In this document: positions 7,715-16,333 of the stretch, piece by piece | How positions within the stretch are numbered: the first letter of the stretch is position 1 | How the letters are laid out: each line of letters begins with the position of its first letter | Source of the DNA: an uncultured Rhodospirillales bacterium | GTDB taxonomy: Bacteria; Pseudomonadota; Alphaproteobacteria; Acetobacterales; Acetobacteraceae | Direction of reading: 5' to 3' | NCBI GenBank assembly: GCA_903864895.1 | Contig: CAIPHQ010000145.1 | Span: forward strand, 1-36,064 | DNA length: 36,064 nt | Notes under the pieces: generated by a model | What the model was told of the DNA's origin: nothing | What the model saw: only the letters and a program-made list of their open reading frames with translations | The model's database searches: none | Made by a program: the position numbers and the translations under genes

Positions 7715-9277
7715 ATGCTTCGTGGCATCCTCACTGTCGGCGGCTGGACAATGGCCAGCCGGTTGCTGGGCTTCGCGCGTGACGTGCTGATCGCGGCCCT
7801 GCTTGGCGCGGGGCCGGTGGCGGATGCATTTTTTGTCGCCAACCGGCTGCCCAATCTGTTCCGCCGCCTGTTTGGCGAGGGCGCGTTCAACGCTGCCTTC
7901 GTGCCCGCCTTCTCCGGCCTGCTGGCCTCGGAAGGGCTTGGCCCGGCGCAGCGTTTTGCCGAACAGGCCGCCGCGGTGATGGCGTTCTGGCTGGTGGGGC
8001 TGACCATCGCCGCCGAGATTTTCATGCCGCAGGTGATGGCGGTTCTGGCCCCCGGCTTTGCGGACATGCCGGACAAGTTTCAGCTGGCGGTGGACCTCAG
8101 CCGCATCGCGTTTCCGTATATGCCGCTGATCTGCCTGACCGCGCTGCTGTCCGGCGTGCTGAACGGGCTGAACAAGTTTGCCGCCGCCGCCGCCGCGCCC
8201 GTTCTGTACAACATCACCTCCATTGCTTTTATGATCGGCCTGATCGGGCTGGTGCCCACCACCGGGCACGCGCTGGCCTATGGCGTCAGCGTCTCCGGGG
8301 TGTTTCAGCTTGGGCTGGTGGCATGGGCGGTGCGCCGCGCCGGAATGAAACTGCATCTGCCGCGCCCGCGTCTGACGCCGGAGATGAAGGTGCTGCTGCG
8401 CCGCATGGGGCCGGGCCTGTTGGGCGCGGGGGTGACGCAGCTGAATTTGTCCGTGGACGTGATCATCGGCAGCCTGCTGCCGCCCGGCACGGTGGCGGTG
8501 CTGTATTACGCCGACCGCATCAACCAGTTGCCGCTGGGCGTGATCGGGGCGGCGGTGGGCACCGCGCTGCTGCCCACGCTGTCGCGGCAGGTGCATGGCG
8601 CGAAGCCTGAAGAAGCGGTCGCCACGCTGAACCGCGCCATTGAATATGCACTGGTGCTGACCCTGCCCGCCGCACTCGCCCTGCTGGTGACCAGCCAGCC
8701 CATCATCAGCGTGCTGTTCGGGCGCGGCGCGTTCGACCCCGCGCATGTGGCCAAGGCGGCCGAGGCGCTGTCGGCCTATGCCATCGGGCTGCCTGCCTTC
8801 GTGATGGTCAAGGTGATCATCCCGGCGTTCTTCGCGCGCGGGGACACGGCGACACCGGTCAAGACCGGCATGGCCGCGGTGGGCGTGAATCTGGCGCTGA
8901 ACGTGGCGTTCATGGGGCCGTTGCAGCATCTGGGCCCGGCACTGGCCTCGTCCATCGCCGCATGGGGCAATATCGCCGCGCTGTTATGGGTGCTGCACCG
9001 GCGCGGCCATTTCGCCCGCGACGCGCTGCTCAGCCGCCGGGTGCCGCGCATGGTGGCGGCCTCGGCCATCATGGGCCTGGTGCTGTGGCTGCTGGAAGAC
9101 GACGTGTATGCGCCGCTTGCCGCGCATGGCGGGCTGCGCTGGCTGGGGCTTGGGGTGCTGGTGGGCGGCGGGCTGGCCGCTTATGGCGTGGCGGGGCAGG
9201 TGCTGGGTGCGTTTGACGTGCGCGACATTCTGGGCCGTCTGGCCCGCCGCCGCCGCCCGCCTGCGATACAGGCTTGA
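7715..9277 (+). CDS. murJ: Lipid II flippase MurJ (MviN)
   Basis: 520 residues, mostly hydrophobic, fitting the 14-helix MOP-superfamily flippase that moves lipid II across the inner membrane for peptidoglycan synthesis. Family marks include R-L-L-G-F-A-R-D near the N-terminus (~17-24), [18 protein letters not shown] (~37-54), [11 protein letters not shown], and [12 protein letters not shown] in the middle. The end is short and arginine-rich. The start ATG 7715 agrees with the usual N-terminus. trpS follows after 53 nt; murJ-trpS adjacency is seen in many alphaproteobacteria. Confidence 0.96.
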   Translation: MLRGILTVGGWTMASRLLGFARDVLIAALLGAGPVADAFFVANRLPNLFRRLFGEGAFNAAFVPAFSGLLASEGLGPAQRFAEQAAAVMAFWLVGLTIAAEIFMPQVMAVLAPGFADMPDKFQLAVDLSRIAFPYMPLICLTALLSGVLNGLNKFAAAAAAPVLYNITSIAFMIGLIGLVPTTGHALAYGVSVSGVFQLGLVAWAVRRAGMKLHLPRPRLTPEMKVLLRRMGPGLLGAGVTQLNLSVDVIIGSLLPPGTVAVLYYADRINQLPLGVIGAAVGTALLPTLSRQVHGAKPEEAVATLNRAIEYALVLTLPAALALLVTSQPIISVLFGRGAFDPAHVAKAAEALSAYAIGLPAFVMVKVIIPAFFARGDTATPVKTGMAAVGVNLALNVAFMGPLQHLGPALASSIAAWGNIAALLWVLHRRGHFARDALLSRRVPRMVAASAIMGLVLWLLEDDVYAPLAAHGGLRWLGLGVLVGGGLAAYGVAGQVLGAFDVRDILGRLARRRRPPAIQA

Positions 9278-9330
9278 CGCAGGCGGCGGCTTTTCTGACA
9301 ACCCCGCACAAATCCACGGAATATCAGGTC

Positions 9331-10329
9331 ATGCAGCGCGTCTTCTCCGGCATCCAGCCGTCCGGCATCCCCACCCTGGGCAACTATCTGGGCGCGATGC
9401 GCAACTGGGTGGCGTTGCAGCACGACCATGAGTGCATCTATTGCGTGGTGGACCTGCACGCCATCACCCAGTGGCAGGACCCGGCGCAACTGGCCGCCCA
9501 GACCCGCGAGATGGCGGCGAGCCTGTTGGCCTGCGGCATTGACCCGCAGCGGCACATTCTGTTCGCGCAGTCCACCGTGCCCGCCCATGCGCGGCTGGCA
9601 TGGATTTTCAACTGCGTCGCCCGTCTGGGCTGGCTGAACCGCATGACGCAGTTCAAGGACAAGGCGGGCAAGGACCGTGAGGCGGCGTCCACCGGGCTGT
9701 ATGTGTACCCGAACCTGATGGCCGCCGACATTCACGCCTACCACGCCACCCGCGTGCCGGTGGGCGACGACCAGCGCCAGCATCTGGAACTGGCCAACGA
9801 CATCGGCCAGAAATTCAACCACGATTACGGCGTTGAATTCTTCCCGCTGATCGAACCCGTCATCATGGGCATCGCGGCGCGCGTGATGAGCCTGCGCGAC
9901 GGCAGCAAGAAAATGAGCAAGTCCGACCCGTCGGACCAGAGCCGCATCAACCTGACCGACGACGCCGACACCATCGCGCTGAAAGTCCGCCGCGCCAAGA
10001 CCGACGCCGAACCGCTGCCGGGCGAACCGGCCGGGCTTGAGGGCCGCCCGGAGGCGCGCAATCTGGTGGGCATTTACGCGGCACTGTCCGATACCGATCT
10101 GGCAGGCGTGCTGGCGGATTTCGGCGGCAAGGGGTTTGTCAGCTTCAAGGACGCGCTGTCCGAGTTGCTGGTGGCCAAGCTGTCCCCGATCGCCAGCGAA
10201 ACCCGCCGCTGGCTGGCCGACCCCGGCAGTGTGGACGCGGTGCTGCGCGAGGGCGCGGGCAAGGCGGCGGCGCTGGCCGGCCCGATTGTCTCTGAGGCCG
10301 AACGGCTGGTCGGGTTTCTGAAAATCTGA
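9331..10329 (+). CDS. trpS: Tryptophanyl-tRNA synthetase
   Basis: 332 residues, a normal bacterial TrpRS (class Ic). It charges tRNA-Trp. The start [12 protein letters not shown] is typical; the HIGH-equivalent is P-T-L-G-N-Y-L-G-A (~14-22), and the KMSKS loop sits at residues 194-198, followed by S-D-P-S-D. D-L-H-A-I-T and V-P-V-G-D-D-Q are further family segments. A longer reading from TTG 9274 would overlap the murJ stop and adds a non-conserved tail, so I prefer ATG 9331. Confidence 0.96.
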   Translation: MQRVFSGIQPSGIPTLGNYLGAMRNWVALQHDHECIYCVVDLHAITQWQDPAQLAAQTREMAASLLACGIDPQRHILFAQSTVPAHARLAWIFNCVARLGWLNRMTQFKDKAGKDREAASTGLYVYPNLMAADIHAYHATRVPVGDDQRQHLELANDIGQKFNHDYGVEFFPLIEPVIMGIAARVMSLRDGSKKMSKSDPSDQSRINLTDDADTIALKVRRAKTDAEPLPGEPAGLEGRPEARNLVGIYAALSDTDLAGVLADFGGKGFVSFKDALSELLVAKLSPIASETRRWLADPGSVDAVLREGAGKAAALAGPIVSEAERLVGFLKI

Positions 10330-10352
10330 CGGTAGAATAGCAACGGCTGTGC

Positions 10353-10371
10353 ATTGTCTTCATATTGTCTT
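10353..10371. repeat. Tandem octamer ATTGTCTT, 11-bp spacing, upstream of the ABC importer
   Basis: ATTGTCTT occurs at 10353-10360 and again at 10364-10371, one helical turn apart, in the 104-nt gap before the binding-protein gene. Two same-face copies suggest a regulator site or a promoter element. I could not find a convincing sigma-70 pair here. Confidence 0.35.
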
Positions 10372-10433
10372 TTGACTGCGGTAACGGGGCGGCACAGAGG
10401 ACGCGCGGACTACAAACCTTCCGGAGCGTCTTC

Positions 10434-11561
10434 ATGTCCGACAATATCCGTCTTGCCTTCAGCCGCCGCAACGCGCTGAAGCTCACCGCTGCCGCCGGTC
10501 TGGCTGGCGCGGGCCTGTCCAGCTTCGGCGTGCGCCGCGCCAGCGCCGCCGGCATGGCCGACCTGATCGCCGCTGCGAAGGCCGAAGGCGCGCTGAACGT
10601 CATCACGCTGCCGCGCGACTGGGCCAACTACGGCCTGCTGATGGACAATTTCGAGAAGATGTACGGCGTCAAGATCGATGACGCCAATCCGGATGGCAGC
10701 TCGGCCGAAGAACTGCAGGCGATCCGCAGCCTGAAAAGCCAATCCCGCGCCCCGGACGTGGTGGATGTCGGCCCGGCCTTCGCGCTGACCGGCACCACCG
10801 AGAAGCTGTTCCAGCCGTACAAGGTTGCCACCTGGAACGAAATTCCGGACGACGTGAAGCACCCGGACGGCATGTGGTATGGTGACTATTTCGGCGTGGT
10901 GTCGTTCGGCGCCAACATGTCCGTGGTCAAGAACATGCCGCGCACCTGGGCGGACCTGCTGAAGCCCGAATACAAGGGCATGGTTGCGCTGAACGGCAAC
11001 CCGCTCGGCGCAGGCGCTGCCTTCGGTGCGGTGTTCGCGGCGGCGCTGGGCAATGGCGGCTCGTATGACAACATCGCCCCGGGCATCGAGTTCTTCGGCA
11101 AGCTGAACACGGCCGGCAACTACAACCCGGTGAAGGGCACCACCGCCAGCCTGACCAGCGGCCAGACCCCGATCCTGATCAACTGGGACTACCTGAACCT
11201 CGCCATCAAGGACGGCGCCAAGGGCAAGGCGGAGATTGAAGTGGTGCTGCCCGAGAACGCGCAGCCGTTCGGCAACTACTACTGCCAGGCGATCAGCGCC
11301 TATGCGCCGCACCCCAACAACGCGAAGCTGTGGATGGAATATCTCTACAGCGACGAAGGCCAGATGGCGTTCCTCGGCGGTTTCGCGCACCCGATCCGCT
11401 TCAACGCGATGGTTGCCGCCGGCAAGATCCCGGCCGATGTGCTGAAGAACCTGCCGTCTGCCGACGCCTACAAGGCGGTGAAGTTTGCCACCTCCGACCA
11501 GAGTGCCGCGGCCAAGAAGACGCTGGCCGACATGTGGCCGAAGGTTGTGAAGCTGGGCTGA
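10434..11561 (+). CDS. ABC transporter periplasmic substrate-binding protein
   Basis: 375 residues from ATG 10434, with GGAG at 10423-10426. The N-terminus has S-R-R-N-A-L-K followed by an alanine/glycine/leucine stretch and A-S-A-A, a Tat-like signal peptide ending near residue 31. The mature part has the two-lobe cluster F/D binding-protein pattern of the Fe3+/spermidine/phosphonate (SBP_bac_6/8) group: G-A-L-N-V-I-T, W-A-D-L-L-K-P-E-Y-K-G-M-V near the hinge, L-T-S-G-Q-T-P-I, and a helical end with W-M-E-Y-L-Y-S-D-E-G-Q. The ligand cannot be read from sequence; iron, polyamine, phosphonate or small organic acids are possible. It heads a four-gene importer cluster and is followed by a hairpin. 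Confidence 0.9.
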   Translation: MSDNIRLAFSRRNALKLTAAAGLAGAGLSSFGVRRASAAGMADLIAAAKAEGALNVITLPRDWANYGLLMDNFEKMYGVKIDDANPDGSSAEELQAIRSLKSQSRAPDVVDVGPAFALTGTTEKLFQPYKVATWNEIPDDVKHPDGMWYGDYFGVVSFGANMSVVKNMPRTWADLLKPEYKGMVALNGNPLGAGAAFGAVFAAALGNGGSYDNIAPGIEFFGKLNTAGNYNPVKGTTASLTSGQTPILINWDYLNLAIKDGAKGKAEIEVVLPENAQPFGNYYCQAISAYAPHPNNAKLWMEYLYSDEGQMAFLGGFAHPIRFNAMVAAGKIPADVLKNLPSADAYKAVKFATSDQSAAAKKTLADMWPKVVKLG

Positions 11562-11570
11562 TCCAGGAAC

Positions 11571-11604
11571 TGCCCCTCTGGTGTCTTTGCGCGCCGGAGG
11601 GGCA
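11571..11604 (+). promoter_or_regulatory. Intercistronic stem-loop after the binding-protein gene
   Basis: The arms at 11571-11581 and 11594-11604 pair over 11 bp (one G-U), with a 12-nt loop. It begins 10 nt after the binding-protein stop and is not followed by a U-run. Such hairpins between binding protein and permease genes commonly protect the upstream mRNA or cause partial termination, giving more binding protein than membrane parts. MalE-malF is the model case. Function here is inferred. Confidence 0.6.
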
Positions 11605-11644
11605 GCCTCGTTGCTGATACTGCAAACACCTTCCTGGTCCCTTC

Positions 11645-12484
11645 ATGCGATTGGCTGTTCCCTATTTTTTCATTGCCGCGTTTGTGGCCTTTGCCGCGCT
11701 GTTCATGCTCGCGCCGACAGCCATGCTCGCCGCACAGTCTGTCAGCGGTGAACACGGCTTCACGCTCGAATATCTCGAAGCGCTCGGGGAATACCGCTAT
11801 CTGGTGGCGTTCCGTAATTCCATCCAACTGTCCGCCGCATCGGCATTGGTGGGCGTGATCGCGGGCGGCTTGATCGCCCATACGGTGCTGAAACCCTCCG
11901 CACCGGAAGGTCTCCGCTCGGCGGTGACCAGTTTCAGTGCTGTGGCGGCGAATTTCGGCGGCGTGCCGCTGGCGTTCGGCTTTGTGGCCACGCTTGGGTC
12001 ACTCGGGCTGCTGACGCAGGCGCTGAAAAACCTTGGCATCGACATCTACGCGATGGGCTTCACGCTCTACAGCATCACCGGGTTGACCGTCGTCTACTGC
12101 TATTTCCAGATTCCGCTGATGGTCGTCATCATCACGCCCGCGCTGCAAAGCCTGCGCGTGGAATGGCGGGAGGCGTGCGAGAATCTCGGCGCAACGCCGG
12201 GGCAATACTGGCGCATGGTGGGGCTGCCGGTGTTGCTGCCGTCGCTGTTTTCCTCGTTCATCCTGCTGTTCGGCTCGGCGTTTTCGGCCTACGCCACCGC
12301 CTATGCGCTGACGTCGGGCAATCTGGCACTGCTGACCACGGAAATCGGCAACGTGCTGTCCGGTGACGTGATGAGTTCGCCGCAGACCGGGGCGGCGCTG
12401 TCTGTCGGCATGATCGTGGTTATGGTCGCGGTGCTGGGGCTGAGTTCGGCGGCGTCCCGCCGTGCCTCACGGTGGCACAAATGA
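11645..12484 (+). CDS. ABC transporter permease (first subunit)
   Basis: 279 residues with about six hydrophobic helices, starting with L-A-V-P-Y-F-F-I-A-A-F-V-A-F. The EAA loop that docks on the ATPase is clear: E-A-C-E-N-L-G-A-T-P-G-Q-Y-W-R-M-V-G-L-P-V-L-L-P at ~179-202 (two adjacent segments). This is a BPD_transp_1 permease of the PotB/PhnU/FbpB type. Its stop overlaps the second permease start (ATGA). It would form the transmembrane heterodimer of the importer with the next gene product. Confidence 0.92.
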   Translation: MRLAVPYFFIAAFVAFAALFMLAPTAMLAAQSVSGEHGFTLEYLEALGEYRYLVAFRNSIQLSAASALVGVIAGGLIAHTVLKPSAPEGLRSAVTSFSAVAANFGGVPLAFGFVATLGSLGLLTQALKNLGIDIYAMGFTLYSITGLTVVYCYFQIPLMVVIITPALQSLRVEWREACENLGATPGQYWRMVGLPVLLPSLFSSFILLFGSAFSAYATAYALTSGNLALLTTEIGNVLSGDVMSSPQTGAALSVGMIVVMVAVLGLSSAASRRASRWHK

Positions 12485-13254
12485 AGCGGCTCGGGGTAGG
12501 CGGCTGGGTCATTCTGGCGCTGGCCACGGTGTATTTCATCGGCCCGCTGGTGCTGACGGTGATTTTCAGCCTGTGGGAAGGCCGCGGCCATTACGGCATT
12601 TCGGCCTACATCACGCTGTTGCAGCGGCCCAATATCGTCAAAAGCCTGCTGGTGTCGGTGGAGTTGTCACTGGCCACCTGTGCCGCGCTGCTGGTGCTGC
12701 TGCTGCCGGCGATGGTGTTCATGAACCTGTATGCGCCGCGCCTGCGCCCGGTGTTCGAGTTCATTGCCGCACTGCCGTTCGTGGTGCCCGCCATCGCATT
12801 GGTGGCCGGGCTGTCGGCGCTGTTCACCGGGCCGGAATGGCTGATCGGCACGCCGTTCTATCTGGTGATCCCGTATTTCTTTCTCGCCTTGCCGTACGCG
12901 TATCGTGGTATTGACGTCGGTATTCGCGCCATCGACCTGGCTACGCTGACCGAAGCCGGGCAGAGCCTTGGCGCGGGGATGGGGCAGATCATCCGGCTGG
13001 TGGTGCTGCCCAGCTTGCGGAGCGCGCTGGTGGGCAGCACGTTGTTGACGCTGGCGGTGGTGATGGGTGAATTCACCTTCGCCAATGTGCTGCTGTTTCA
13101 CACGTTTGCCGTGCTGATCAACGAAGTCGGGCAGAATGCGCCCACCGAGGCGGCGGCGCTGTCCACGCTGAGCTTCCTGATCACGTGGCTGGCGATGGCG
13201 GGCGTGCTGCTGGCCGGGCGGCGCGGCGGCGTGCAATTGTCGGGAGCGCGATAA
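12481..13254 (+). CDS. ABC transporter permease (second subunit)
   Basis: 257 residues from ATG 12481. A GTG at 12472 is in frame, but the ATG gives the usual overlap with the first permease. About six helices are present, with the EAA loop L-T-E-A-G-Q-S-L-G-A-G-M-G-Q-I-I-R-L-V-V-L-P (two adjacent pieces) near residues ~156-178. This matches PotC/PhnV-type inner-membrane permeases. It ends 2 nt before the ATPase ATG. Confidence 0.92.
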   Translation: MKRLGVGGWVILALATVYFIGPLVLTVIFSLWEGRGHYGISAYITLLQRPNIVKSLLVSVELSLATCAALLVLLLPAMVFMNLYAPRLRPVFEFIAALPFVVPAIALVAGLSALFTGPEWLIGTPFYLVIPYFFLALPYAYRGIDVGIRAIDLATLTEAGQSLGAGMGQIIRLVVLPSLRSALVGSTLLTLAVVMGEFTFANVLLFHTFAVLINEVGQNAPTEAAALSTLSFLITWLAMAGVLLAGRRGGVQLSGAR

Positions 13255-13256
13255 TC

Positions 13257-14315
13257 ATGGCGATCGTCGAAGCCAGGGGCGTCAGCAAGTCCTACAACGG
13301 GCGCACGGTGCTGTCGCAACTCGACCTGTCGATGGGCGATGGCGAACTGGTGTGCCTGCTGGGGCCGAGCGGCTGCGGCAAGACCACTTTGCTGCGCATC
13401 ATCGCAGGCTTCATCACGCCCGATTCCGGCACGGTGCTGGTCGGCGGCAAGGATGTCACCGCCCTGCCGGCCAGTGCGCGGCGCATGGGCATGGTGTTTC
13501 AGTCCTACAGTCTGTTTCCCAACATGACGGCGCGCGACAACGTGCGCTTCGGCCCGCGCGTCAATGGCGTGGCGGTGGCCGAACAGTTCAGGCGCGCTGA
13601 TCACTTGCTGGAAATGGTCGGGCTGGCATCGCACAGCGGCAAGTATCCGCATCAACTCTCCGGCGGCCAGCAGCAGCGCGTGGCGCTGGCGCGGGCGCTG
13701 GCGGTGCAGCCGCAGGTGCTGCTGCTTGATGAACCGCTTTCGGCGCTGGACGCCAAGGTGCGCGCGCAGTTGCGCGATGAAATCCGCCGCATCCAGCGCG
13801 AAACCGGCGTCACGACGGTGCTGGTGACGCATGATCAGGAGGAGGCGCTGTCGATCTCCGACCGCGTCGCGGTGATGAACGAGGGGCGGCTGTTGCAGGT
13901 GGCCACCCCGGCACAGATCTACCGCGAACCGGCCGATGGCTTCGTGGCCCGCTTCATCGGTGCCGCCGCCGTGCTGCCGGGCATCACCGAGGACGGCGCC
14001 GTGCGCGTGGGAGAGATTACGCTGCACGCCGACGCGGCGCGCCAGCACGCGGGCGGGCGGGCGGTGGATCTGTTCCTGCGCCCGGAGCACGTGCGGCTGG
14101 AGATATTGAACGGCCATATACCGGCGGGCGCGGTGCCCGCCGATGTCGGGGACATCACCTTCTTCGGCTCACTCACCCGCGTGCGGCTGACGCTGCCGGG
14201 CGGCCACGGCATCTGGGCGGACCTGCCAAGCGAACACGCCGAGCAGTTCAAGCCCGGCAGCCGGGTGCTGGCACGCTGGGATGCCTCGGCGCCACGGGTC
14301 ATCCCGCGCGGGTAG
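13257..14315 (+). CDS. ABC transporter ATP-binding protein with TOBE domain
   Basis: 352 residues. Walker A G-P-S-G-C-G-K-T-T is at 36-44, followed by a Q-loop (V-F-Q-S-Y-S-L-F-P-N). The signature L-S-G-G-Q is at 134-138, Walker B L-L-L-D-E-P with the D-loop S-A-L-D follows, and the H-loop is T-H-D. A C-terminal extension after ~240 fits the TOBE regulatory/ligand domain of the PotA/FbpC/MalK group. It powers the importer encoded just upstream. Its TAG stop directly abuts the stop of the convergent dehydrogenase gene. Confidence 0.94.
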   Translation: MAIVEARGVSKSYNGRTVLSQLDLSMGDGELVCLLGPSGCGKTTLLRIIAGFITPDSGTVLVGGKDVTALPASARRMGMVFQSYSLFPNMTARDNVRFGPRVNGVAVAEQFRRADHLLEMVGLASHSGKYPHQLSGGQQQRVALARALAVQPQVLLLDEPLSALDAKVRAQLRDEIRRIQRETGVTTVLVTHDQEEALSISDRVAVMNEGRLLQVATPAQIYREPADGFVARFIGAAAVLPGITEDGAVRVGEITLHADAARQHAGGRAVDLFLRPEHVRLEILNGHIPAGAVPADVGDITFFGSLTRVRLTLPGGHGIWADLPSEHAEQFKPGSRVLARWDASAPRVIPRG

Positions 14316-15242
14316 CTAATCGGCCTTGTGCCTGGCTTCCCACGGCTTTTCCCAGTCGCCGGGCACGCGCAGGTCGATCCCGGCGTCGTCTTCCACCACC
14401 TTGCACACGGTCATCTCGCCCGCGCCAAGCCCGTAGCGTTCGCCGGCCAGCTTGAAGCGTTCATGCGTGGCCCGTGTCAGGTCGCCGCGCGTGCCGGTGT
14501 GTTCCATCAATTCCTGAATCAGCGACAAGTCCTTCAGGCACAGTGCGATGGGAAATGAAGGGTCATAATGCCCGGCGAAAATCGACGGCACGTCGTGCGA
14601 CAGCACAAAACTGTCCGCGGCCCCGCCCTTCATCACGTTCCACCATGTCAGCGGGTCCAGCCCGGCCAGTTTGGCGCATACCATCGCCTCGCCAATCGCC
14701 GCCGCATGGACTTTCCACAACTGGTTGTTGACCAGTTTGGCCACGTAGCCGTTGCCGTAGCCGCCCACCCGCCGCAACTGGCCCATCGCCTCGATCACCG
14801 GGCGGACATGCTCCACATCCGCATCGGTGCCACCGACGAACATCGGCATGTCGCCGCGAATGGCTGCGTCCACCGACCCGGTCACTGGCGCATCCACCGG
14901 TCCGCCGCCCTTGGCGCGGAATTCGGCGGCCAGTTCGCGCATCAGGAACGGACTGCTGGTGGTCATGTCCACCCAGTATTTGCCGGCGCACCCGGTGGAC
15001 AGGAACCCGCCTGGCCCGCGCACCACCTGTTCCACCTCTTTCGGGCCGAACACCATCGTCACCGCCACGTCGCAGCGGTCCAGCACCTCGGCGGGGCTGG
15101 CGGCCCACTGCGCGCCCTTCGATAGCAGGGCTGCGCCTGCCTCCGGGCGGATGTCATGCACCACCAGCTCGAACCCGGCGCGGCGCACGTTCAGTGCTGC
15201 GTTGCGGCCCATGGTGCCCAGCCCGATGAAACCGACGATCAT
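14316..15242 (-). CDS. NAD(P)-dependent 3-hydroxyisobutyrate dehydrogenase-like oxidoreductase
   Basis: 308 residues from ATG 15242 (M-I-V-G-F-I-G-L-G-T-M-G). The beta-hydroxyacid dehydrogenase layout is complete: the N-terminal nucleotide site G-L-G-T-M-G (~6-11), the substrate loop D-A-P-V-T-G-S (~120), and the catalytic lysine in G-Y-V-A-K-L-V-N-N-Q (~169). C-L-K-D-L-S-L near the C-terminus is also typical. Substrates of this family include 3-hydroxyisobutyrate, tartronate semialdehyde and succinic semialdehyde; the exact one cannot be chosen here. It faces the ABC importer tail to tail with no gap, so shared function is possible but not shown. Confidence 0.88.
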   Translation of the reverse strand: MIVGFIGLGTMGRNAALNVRRAGFELVVHDIRPEAGAALLSKGAQWAASPAEVLDRCDVAVTMVFGPKEVEQVVRGPGGFLSTGCAGKYWVDMTTSSPFLMRELAAEFRAKGGGPVDAPVTGSVDAAIRGDMPMFVGGTDADVEHVRPVIEAMGQLRRVGGYGNGYVAKLVNNQLWKVHAAAIGEAMVCAKLAGLDPLTWWNVMKGGAADSFVLSHDVPSIFAGHYDPSFPIALCLKDLSLIQELMEHTGTRGDLTRATHERFKLAGERYGLGAGEMTVCKVVEDDAGIDLRVPGDWEKPWEARHKAD

Positions 15243-15339
15243 GCGCAAGCGCCTCAAAAATTGTGGAAAACCGGCAGAATTGTCGCGCCGCCGGGAAGGG
15301 TTGGCAATCCGTGTGCCAGTTGCAATTGCCCAGTGCTGC

Positions 15340-15445
15340 GCTGTGGCTGCATCGCCACAGCTTCCGTAAACGTTTTACGAAGCAGGCATGCGAAGGTTGC
15401 GGCGAGGCGGGATCGTGCCTTTATGGTGCAGTGCAGCAAATTTGC
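15340..15445 (+). promoter_or_regulatory. Structured leader of the DUF1127 mini-gene (three dyads)
   Basis: Three inverted repeats lie in the 222-nt gap upstream of the small gene. Arms 15340-15346/15355-15361 pair over 7 bp with an 8-nt loop. Arms 15360-15370/15374-15383 form a 10-bp stem with one bulged C and a 3-nt loop. GCAAATTTGC at 15436-15445 is a perfect palindrome ending five bases before the AGGAG ribosome binding site. The gap also serves as the promoter region of the divergent dehydrogenase. These could be protein operators, RNA hairpins or sRNA-like elements. Confidence 0.5.
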
Positions 15446-15464
15446 ACGAGAGGAGTATCAACGA

Positions 15465-15680
15465 ATGGCTACTTTATCCCCCGCCGTCCATCTCGAAGCG
15501 GCTAGCCCGGCCTATCTGTTGCGCTCGGTTGGCGTGTCGGTGCACGCGTTCTGGATTGCCCGGCGCGAGGTGGCCCGTATCACCCGTGAACTGAACGCCC
15601 ATAACGACAAGCAACTGGCCGACATGGGGATCACCCGTGCCGACATTCCGGCCATCGCGCGCGGCACTTTCCGCCGCTAG
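15465..15680 (+). CDS. DUF1127 (YjiS-like) small basic protein
   Basis: 71 residues from ATG 15465, with AGGAG at 15451-15455. The C-terminal ~40 residues match DUF1127: R-E-L-N-A-H-N-D-K-Q-L-A-D-M-G-I-T-R-A-D-I, with arginines before and after. DUF1127 proteins are short, basic and widespread in alphaproteobacteria. Known examples affect RNA metabolism, phosphate/arginine use or stress responses, and the Rhodobacter example CcaF1 is made from an mRNA that also yields small RNAs. The N-terminal ~25 residues are not family-typical. Its TAG stop shares CTAG with the stop of the convergent pncA. Confidence 0.87.
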   Translation: MATLSPAVHLEAASPAYLLRSVGVSVHAFWIARREVARITRELNAHNDKQLADMGITRADIPAIARGTFRR

Positions 15681-16333
15681 ACCAGCCAATCGCTGGGCAC
15701 GAACTGCACGCCCAGCGCACCAAGACGGGCCCGGGCGGCATCCATGGTGGTGCCGCCGCCCGCTACCGGCAGGCCGATGCCCCGGCAACAATCCTCGACC
15801 ACGAAGGTCGTGTAGCCGAGATTTGCTGCGTCCTCCGCCGACCATGCCACGCAGAAATCGGTGGCAAGCCCGGTCAGGAACAACCGCTGGAATCCGCGCC
15901 CGCGCAGCCAGCCATCCAGCCCTGTGGCGGTGCGGCGGTCGTTCTCGAAAAACGCCGAATAGCTGTCGATATGCGGCAGGATGCCCTTGCGGATGATCAC
16001 CGCAATCGGGTCCTGCATGATGTCCGGATGGATCGCAGCATTGGCGCTGCCGCGCACCCCGTGGTCCGGCCACAGCGTCTGCCGCCCATACGGCATGTCG
16101 ATTTCCTCATACGGCGCGCGGCCAGAATGGCTCGTGGCGAATGAGGCGTGGCCGGGCGGGTGCCAGTCCTGCGTGGCAAAGGCGTGGCGGAACGGGCCAG
16201 CCAGCAGCCGGTTGATCGGTGCCACAACCGCATCGCCATCGGTCACCGGCAATTCACCGCCCGGCATGAACGTGGGCTGCACGTCGATCAGGCCGAGGAT
16301 GTCGGAGGCGGGGTCGATCTGGATGCGGCTCAT
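15677..16333 (-). CDS. pncA: Nicotinamidase (isochorismatase-like hydrolase)
   Basis: 218 residues. PncA hydrolyses nicotinamide to nicotinate for NAD salvage. The catalytic triad is visible as D17 (L-I-D-V-Q), K116 (I-R-K-G) and C161 (A-T-D-F-C-V). The metal site is D56-W-H58-P-P-G-H62. The G-L-A-T-D-F-C-V segment carries the cis-peptide region before the cysteine. Length matches E. coli PncA. The start overlaps the nth stop by ATGA, so it is co-translated with nth; the end interlocks with the DUF1127 stop. Confidence 0.94.
   Translation of the reverse strand: MSRIQIDPASDILGLIDVQPTFMPGGELPVTDGDAVVAPINRLLAGPFRHAFATQDWHPPGHASFATSHSGRAPYEEIDMPYGRQTLWPDHGVRGSANAAIHPDIMQDPIAVIIRKGILPHIDSYSAFFENDRRTATGLDGWLRGRGFQRLFLTGLATDFCVAWSAEDAANLGYTTFVVEDCCRGIGLPVAGGGTTMDAARARLGALGVQFVPSDWLV

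Noticed and set aside
11571-11604. Rho-independent terminator after the binding-protein gene
   Set aside because: The stem lacks a T-run and the permease genes continue in the same direction; kept as a regulatory stem-loop instead.
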